Below, piece after piece: positions 58,125-64,000 of a stretch of 64,000 nt of DNA; within the stretch, counting starts at the first letter, position 1; the number at the start of each line of letters is the position of its first letter. A program made the translations under genes and the position numbers. The notes under the pieces are model-generated. The model made no database searches and was not told the DNA's origin. It saw only the letters and a program-made list of their open reading frames with translations. The stretch is from Rehmannia glutinosa (Eukaryota > Streptophyta > Magnoliopsida > Lamiales > Orobanchaceae): positions 40,399,335-40,463,334 of the forward strand of contig CM071930.1 in NCBI GenBank assembly GCA_016081115.2. The letters are read 5' to 3'.

Positions 58125-58978
58125 TGATAGAAGATGTTGCCCTATTAATCATTATATTAATGCAAAAACTCGGATATACTGGATTCGAAAGCAAAGGTTC
58201 TAAGTTAATGTTGTAACACAAAAGCATAAGACACACTCACACAACGGAAATGAAAATAACACCAGGATTTTTAACGTTCTTAGATTCCTCAATCTTAATG
58301 CACGAGGCCACGCCCGAGAATAAACAATCTAATTTTAGAAAAGCAAAGCTTATTATACAACCGATTTCACGAATAGCATAAAAACCCCATCTTTATCAAT
58401 TCACCAACACTCGTATAAAACTAATCCCTTGATCGAATCTTCCACAATCTCAACCTTGTTGGAATCCCTCCAACTTCAAATCCTTTGAACAAATTGAGTC
58501 GATCCACACCATAGATCTTCACCTTTTTCTCTCGAAGAATAACAAAAGTGACACAAATAATTTTCTTGAAGAAGAATTATAAGCTCAATGTATTTTATGT
58601 GTATCTTCTTCAAGGTCTTGTCTCTCCTCTGTTATCTCAATAAAACCGATCCTTCATGGCTGGAATCAAGTGATTTGTTGATTTCAAATGGAGGTTACAA
58701 ACTAAAAAGGAAAACAAAAAATAAATCCTTTCCTATGGGTGATAACAAATACATAAGGAAAGAGATTAAATGGCATAATATGGGCTGAATAAATCTAGAT
58801 AAGGCATCCAAGATTATCAGCAAACTACTCAAAATAGAACAATTGCCACAAACTGTAAAAACAGAGAATCGGCATAAAATCCGCCGATTCTCAGTAGGCG
58901 ATGTTGCATCCTGCAGTTTCAACACCGATTTTGCACCGTGCGGAAAGACCAAATTTGCCAATAACGATAACATTAACA
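58125..58978 (-). repeat. 5' LTR of the outer Copia element
   Basis: 854 bp, direct repeat of 46296-47113. Ends at the CACTT duplication. Confidence 0.92.
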
Positions 58979-58983
58979 CACTT

Positions 58984-59482
58984 TATTGTCCCTTTAAAAG
59001 GCCCAACTATCTTTTTCTTTAAACTATTGAGAAAATTACACAAAATACCCTTTATTTTAAAAAATAACAAAAATACGCCCCCACGACAAATATACCCCAC
59101 CCGATCATTACACATGACAAATATACCCACTGGTCCTTACCTCTTCGCTTTTTAACCACCTTCATTACTTTCTTTACGTTCAAAGCTAGGTAACTTTTTT
59201 GTGCACATTATTACTCAATCTCACATATCGGATTTGTGCCCATTTTTTTGCGATTCCTAGAGTTGATCGTGGCCACGTTCCTTACCCTTTTTTTCGCTTT
59301 CAATCCTTCGAGGTCCATCACATTCTCTCGTAGGTGTAACTTGTTTGAAACCTCTCGGTTTTGGTAGTAGTTTTAATGGCTCCTAAAACTTTCCTCATAA
59401 AAGGATATTGAGAAGTTCTTCAAATTGGAAGCAATAGAGTCTTGAAAAAGAGGAAAATTCGAGGAAGGGTTTTGCTTGGTTC
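58984..59482. other. AT-rich spacer
   Basis: No gene seen. 59025-59110 has ACAAAATACCC-style text that may be a decayed MITE. Confidence 0.4.
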
Positions 59483-60470
59483 AATGGCTTCAAAGAAGAG
59501 AAAATCGAAAAAGATTATTGAGGAAACAATAGCTTTGAGATGTTAAATCGCCATGCAAAATCAGAATTAAAGGTTGGTGTTAAAGCCACAGAAAGAAAGA
59601 AGGTTTCTTTTGAAGAAACGGATGTTGCCGAGGTATGAGTTTTGTGTATTCTTTGTTATTGTTATTTTTGATTTGTAGTTTTTTGTTTGTTTCTATATTG
59701 TTTCTTATTTGTTTCTCGTTATGTTTCATTTGTTTTTTTATGTATTTTAGTTGAAGTAGTTGTTGATTTTATGTTTCTTTTGTTTTTCTCGTTTTGTTTC
59801 ATTGTTGTTTCTAGGGTTTCAAGTATGTTCTTGACCACCGTTGATTTGCTTTCTCGCCGAGCTTTCTCGAGTAAATCTCGCTTCACCTTTGATGTTATTA
59901 ACAATATAAAGAAAATTTTAACTGATACCCAACTAGAGGCATTCAAGAATAAATGTTTTGGATATTTCTTGGACATGAAAGAGGTTGATTTCCAGAATCA
60001 GCTTGTCCATTCGTTGTTGAAACATCAAGTTGTCCACTCAAGAAGGACGAAATTGTTGTGTCTGTGGGTGGAAAGTTATTGAGGTTTCGGTGGGGAGTTT
60101 ACTATTGTAACCGGTCTTAATTGTGTTGGTGATAGGCCTTCATTGTCGGGGGATGCTCGTAGCTCATTATATTTCAAAAGTATTTTGCTAGCAGAAGCAA
60201 GTTCAATAGGTAGTCCATTGAGGAATGTTTTTTAATGCGTGTTTGGGGTGATGAGGATCTATTGATGATATATTGAACAGTGCAAGTCAAGCTGCACTGG
60301 GGAAGGTGTGTTTAAATTATAGTTTATGTTATTTTGTTGTTTTTGAATTCTGTTTGTTCTTTGTTATTTTATTCCTTGTTGTTTTTTTCAGGGTGCTTTG
60401 AAAAGCCCAGTTGGTGTCTCCTCCAATATGTCTCCTTCTATGAAGAGGGTTTCGAAACCGTCCATTGCGG
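59483..60470 (+). pseudogene. DUF1985-like, intron-containing sequence
   Basis: ATG 59483 (MASKKRKSKKIIEETIALRC) soon stops. A plausible donor GAG|GTATGAG (59634) and acceptor TTTCTAG|GG (~59816) are followed by RFTFDVINNIKKILTDTQLE, AFKNKCFGYFLDMKEVDFQN and QLVHSLLKHQV. After a frameshift come GGEFTIVTGLNCVGD. This is the DUF1985 pattern (CFG.FLD, QLVH.LL, G.F..ITGLNC), often linked to Ulp1-type cysteine protease genes and Mutator-like elements in plants. Further exon ends appear at AAG|GTGTG (60306) and CAG|GGTG (60391). No Ulp1 domain follows. It is most likely a decayed transposon-borne gene. Confidence 0.65.
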
Positions 60471-61770
60471 TGAGAACTCTTTCACCACTAATTTTGAGTC
60501 TTCCGGTGATGCTGTAGCCAAAAGTGCTGAACCTGCGGACATGGTGGAGATTGGATTCATTGTTCCAAGATTTCCTTTAGTGTGCTGAATGTGCAGTCCA
60601 TTTGAATTAGTATTCGTGTTATCTCAAAGTTGGTATACTCTCTATTTTCTTCCCATTGTCCATTATGGTATACGACAGCTGGGATTTTCTCCATGCAACT
60701 GTGGAATTCAATGAAAAGTTGTCTAAGTGAAACATATAATTAAGAAACATAAAAGAAACACATATGAAACAATGCTTCATGTACGACAAGAAGCAATGTG
60801 CTGTATTAGGCAAAGCATTGCAAATGGAAACAATTGTGAAACAAAAAGAAACATGTGAAACAATTACGTAATGTATTGCATTCAGATTTTTAGATTCACA
60901 CGATTTATTTGTAGATAATCACGAGAATCAATTTTTGTAGAATTTTGATCATAATTCAAAAAAATAAGCATTTTTTAAGCTCAAAACTCGCCGGTTTTGG
61001 ATTCTCATGCAAAATTCCTGTTCAATTCAATGTCAATTTCATCCAATATATATTGAATTCTAAATTTCTATCTCAGAAAATCATTTAAACCGGTCGAAAC
61101 AAGGTTCTCTCGATTAAGATAAACAGATCGTAGTTGTTACATGGTTTGGTCTTCTTCTTCCTCTTGATATTGAGTTTGAATTGTTATCTCGAAAGCGATC
61201 CGAAGATTTCTATCAATTTTTTCCCGCTATCTCTCGTTTCTTCGTTGTTTGTTATTTGTTGGGATGGGAGAATTCTATTGTGATCGAGATCCTGCGCCGT
61301 GATTTTTGGAGGAGGAATGATTTTATACGCTGCAGAGAGTATATTTGTCCAAATTTAACCGGTGTTGGCATATTTGGGAACGAACAGATACAAGTATGAT
61401 TGTGCAGGGGATTGGGCTTGAAAAGTTGGGAATTCATGTCCTTTTCCCTAAACTTTTCGCACATTCCATTCCCCGAGCCGATATGCAACATTGGGCTTTG
61501 AAGAATATACCTAGGACCAAAGTTTTAAATTATTATAAAGGCCCACTCATTTGCCTTACTCGTCAAGGGTTCGCAAACTCTTACTGCAGAGGAGGGAGAG
61601 GGCATGGGGTGGGGATTCTCAAGAAGAAAGAAAAATAATCACCACCAAGAAAAAAAAAAAATATCAATAAAAGAGAAATTAAATTTAAATATGAAGAGGA
61701 TAAGTGTTATGAGGTATGAAAAAAGGGGTACAAAATTTAGTTGGGCGGGGTTGTACAACATGTATTCCAG
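60471..61770. other. Spacer, no gene recognised
   Basis: 60720-60870 has many GAAACA and AGAAACA words, suggesting a decayed short repeat. Frames at 61181-61638 are open for up to 97 codons (GIGLEKLGIHVLFPKLFA) but show no known motif. Confidence 0.4.
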
Positions 61771-62173
61771 GAAAAATCTTAATTAATATGATATGTATTT
61801 CAACAAAACTTGTATATATAGTTAATATGAGCTAGCCATCCGTCAAGATTCGAGATCAAACAAACACACAAGATATTCAAAATACTGATTACTTAAGTTA
61901 GTTATGTTAGTTATGTCGGGTTTCACATAACAGATGCATTGTAAACATTTCAATCAATTCAATACAAACTTCTTTTCTTCTTCTTCTTCTTCAAGAATGT
62001 GTTCTCGCTTTATTTTTATGGCTTTCTACATGGTGTCAGTTGAGTAATTCATTCCGCTGGTTACTCGATCTGCAGACTTTTTCTCAGATCTTCTTCTATA
62101 ATCAATATTGTTCTTAATTTCTTTTTGGTTTACATATTATTGATTATCTTCTCAAGCAAGATCTTTGGTAATA

Positions 62174-63240
62174 TGTCTTCCCATTTAAATTTGGCTGATG
62201 ATTTTTCATCTCCATACTTCCTTCATCCTTCGATAATCCAGGCGCCGCGTGATTGTTTATGAACCATTTAATGGCTTACAACTACACTTCATCGAGTGAG
62301 CGTTTTATCGCCCTAAATGTCAAGAACAAAATAGGTTTCATCGATCAATCCTCGCCAATGCCTCACCGTGATCAAATGTTCTTTTATCAATTGTTGCGAG
62401 AGCAAATAATCTTGTCTTGTCATGGATTCTTAACTCCATCTCTAAAGATATTCGAAAAGCTTACTTTATTTGAATTCCACCCAAGAAGTATGGGAGGAGC
62501 TCAAGATTCGTTATGTCCGTAATGATGGGCCAAGAGCCTTTCATCTCAACGTTTCTAAGTTCAATTTCTCAAGACGATTCCTATGTTACATCTTTCTACA
62601 ACCAGTTCAAAGTGTTATGGGATGAATATGTCGGCTTTAGACCAATTCCTAAATGTAGTTGTGGGCGAGTGCCGCAATATCCCTTCTTTCATGGCTACAA
62701 CACATCGATCGATTCTCGCAATTAAATTTTTAGTCGGCCTTCCCCAATCTTTTGTCCAAATTCGTAATGCCTATTGTTGGCATCTCCTTTACCCTATTTA
62801 GCAAAAGTATATTCACTTCTTCTCCAAGAAGAGACTCGAGAGGAATTTAAATGACAATCATGTTGCTCTTCCCATGAGAATATGGCTATGCTTGCCAAAC
62901 AAAGTTTTAATTCTAAGTTGTTTCAATAAAGACAAAAAGAAGCCTAAATGTGCTCATTGTGGCTTTACAGGCCACACCATTGATAAATGTTTTGGATGAT
63001 CGGTTATCCCCGGGTTGGAACGGTCCAAAAGGTCCTAGAAATATTAAAGATTCCACTACTAATGTTGTTACGGCTTCTCCTTGTCAAGATCATCATGTGG
63101 ATAATCCTTTATTGTCTCAAGAAATGTTGCAACAATTTCTTACATTTGCTAAGAATCTCCAAACTCAAGCAAATTTTCTACGGAGCTCTCTCACTCACCG
63201 CTTACATCTCGTGGCAGTGTACATTTCATTCTAATTTTAT
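62174..63240 (+). pseudogene. Copia gag of the terminal element
   Basis: MSSHLNLADDFSSPYFLHPS at 62174 opens the gag. Shifted frames follow with EVWEELKIRYVRNDGPRAFH, YVTSFYNQFKVLWDEYVGFR and FRPIPKCSCG, the UBN2-type gag. A zinc knuckle CAHCGFTGHTIDKC lies at 62950-62992. Interrupted by several frameshifts and stops. Confidence 0.86.
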
Positions 63241-63259
63241 ATCTCGGTAGTTCACATTT

Positions 63260-64000
63260 CTCTCATAGGTGGATTCTCGACACTGTGCCACGATCATATG
63301 GTTTTTGATTCTTCTTTATATACTTCTTCTACACAAGATGTTTCAATTCCAATTCATTTACAAAATGTACATTCCACTCGTAGCCACTAAGATTGGTGAT
63401 ATTCAATTATCTCATCTTTTAATATTGAAATAGGTTTTATATGTTCCTTCTTTTACTTACAACTTAATTTCAAAGATCTAAATTAGTTCAAAAGTTAGAA
63501 TATGTTCTACACTTCCTTTTTTCACAATGTATCTTGCAGATTTGAAAACAAAGAAGATGATTGGTTCTCACGATCAAAGAGGTGGTCTATATCATTTCAT
63601 TTTCCTTCAGAAACATCTTCTCGCGCCAACTCTACTTTGGCATGCTAGATTGGGACATATATCTTCTAAAAGATTGTCTTTGTTATCGATTTAGTATATT
63701 CTCCTCAAAAAATTTCATTCTTGTGTTGTATGTCATATGGCAAAACAAAAGAAATTACCTTTTCATGATAGAACATCTCGATCCACATATTTTTTTGATC
63801 TTATTCATTGTGATTTGTGGGAACCTTTTTTACTATTTCTCATAATGGCTTCAAGTATTTCCTTACTATTGTTGATGATTATTCAAGATGTACTTGGGTT
63901 TATATGTTTAAAAATAAATTTGACACACACCATTCCATCGAAGTTTTTTACAATATGGCAACACTCGGTTCAATAAAAAAGTTAAAGTTTTGGAGGTCCG
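63260..64000 (+). pseudogene. Copia protease/pre-integrase and integrase start
   Basis: WILDTVPRSYG-like text near 63270 replaces the usual WILDTGATDHM protease block. It is followed by the pre-integrase motif LLWHARLGHISSKRL (~63635) with CVVCHMAKQKKLPFHDRTSR, and the integrase N-core DLIHCDLWEP (63805). Frames shift repeatedly. Runs off the window. Confidence 0.85.

Larger units (their letters stand above)
46296..58978 (-). mobile_element. Outer Copia LTR element, split by element B
   Basis: LTRs at 46296-47113 and 58125-58978, flanks CACTT on both sides (46291-46295, 58979-58983). In element sense: 5' LTR, primer site, gag, pre-integrase piece, RT/RNase H piece, element B, rest of RNase H, ~1.5 kb noncoding, purine tract, 3' LTR. 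Most of integrase and RT is deleted. The clean target duplication shows that both ends are original. Confidence 0.92.
61780..64000 (+). mobile_element. Copia element entering the window end (5' part)
   Basis: An LTR end (...GGCTTTCTACA, to 62031) is followed by a primer site TGGTGTCAGTTGAG (62032-62045, altered from TGGTATCAGAGC), gag, pre-integrase and the start of integrase. The LTR start cannot be fixed because the 3' LTR lies outside. Confidence 0.82.

Noticed and set aside
59687..59976. Membrane protein encoded by the Phe/Val-rich start of the + ORF
   Set aside because: The hydrophobic stretch lies in a T-rich intron-like segment between a GT donor at 59634 and an AG acceptor near 59816.
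1..64000. tRNA, rRNA or organellar insert, or a new defence-type system
   Set aside because: No cloverleaf, rRNA core or organellar gene text was seen; gene content is explained by transposable elements and one GASA gene.

Overview
The window is flowering-plant nuclear DNA, most likely a eudicot. It is AT-rich and has one convincing intron-bearing host gene in a dense nest of retrotransposons. The types present are Copia elements with Sirevirus-like traits, Athila-type Ty3/Gypsy, a gag-only Ty3/Gypsy derivative, plant L1 LINEs, hAT and Mutator-like MITEs. I saw no bacterial, organellar, rRNA or tRNA signature. Nearly all transposon coding sequence is broken by stops, frameshifts or deletions.

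Layout. 1-6574: 3' part of a Sirevirus-like Copia element on + (RT-RNase H, a long post-pol region, two polypurine tracts, the start of an LTR). 6575-19247: near-complete Athila-like Gypsy element on -, with 5' LTR 17656-19247, gag, protease, RT-RNase H, integrase, an extra 3' ORF, and 3' LTR 6575-8123. 19248-23490: non-autonomous Sirevirus-like element A on +, with LTR, PBS, internally deleted gag, RT scrap and deleted 3' LTR. 23491-25380: PPT plus a complete Athila-type 3' LTR on +. 26235-34581: a three-layer nest. A hAT-like element (8-bp TSD) is split by a gag-only LTR element (26871-34527, TSD ATCGT), whose 3' LTR is split by a deleted Copia element on - (30130-34034, TSD AGAAG). 35226-40728: remnants of one or two L1 LINEs. 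40858-43921: several MITEs.

The only well-supported host gene is at 44409-45805 on +: a three-exon GASA/Snakin (gibberellin-regulated) cysteine-rich secreted peptide with all 12 cysteines, a TATA box and a Mutator-type MITE in intron 1. From 46296 to 58978 a Copia element on - (TSD CACTT) carries a second Sirevirus-like element, B (49003-56433, -), inserted in its RNase H domain. 59483-60470 is a degraded intron-containing DUF1985-like sequence. A further Copia element on + runs from about 61.8 kb off the window end.

Main points from the hunt. Several unrelated LTR elements carry arrays of short hairpin-forming repeats whose arms change together: GAAGAT...ATCTTC-type units in the transcribed LTR of A and B; GCACGGGT...ACCCGTGC units in Athila LTRs, with the same motif in an unrelated Copia LTR; and a 50-bp array after the gag of the gag-only element. 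A and B share the same gag-internal deletion and lack of pol, so they look like one propagating non-autonomous family. B also has CGACCGGTCG palindromes plus a TATA-like site ahead of an env-position ORF, resembling a duplicated LTR promoter. I found no defence-type or otherwise clearly new system. Many LTR-LTR differences are small indels in homopolymer or GC-rich tracts, so some ORF breaks may be assembly errors.
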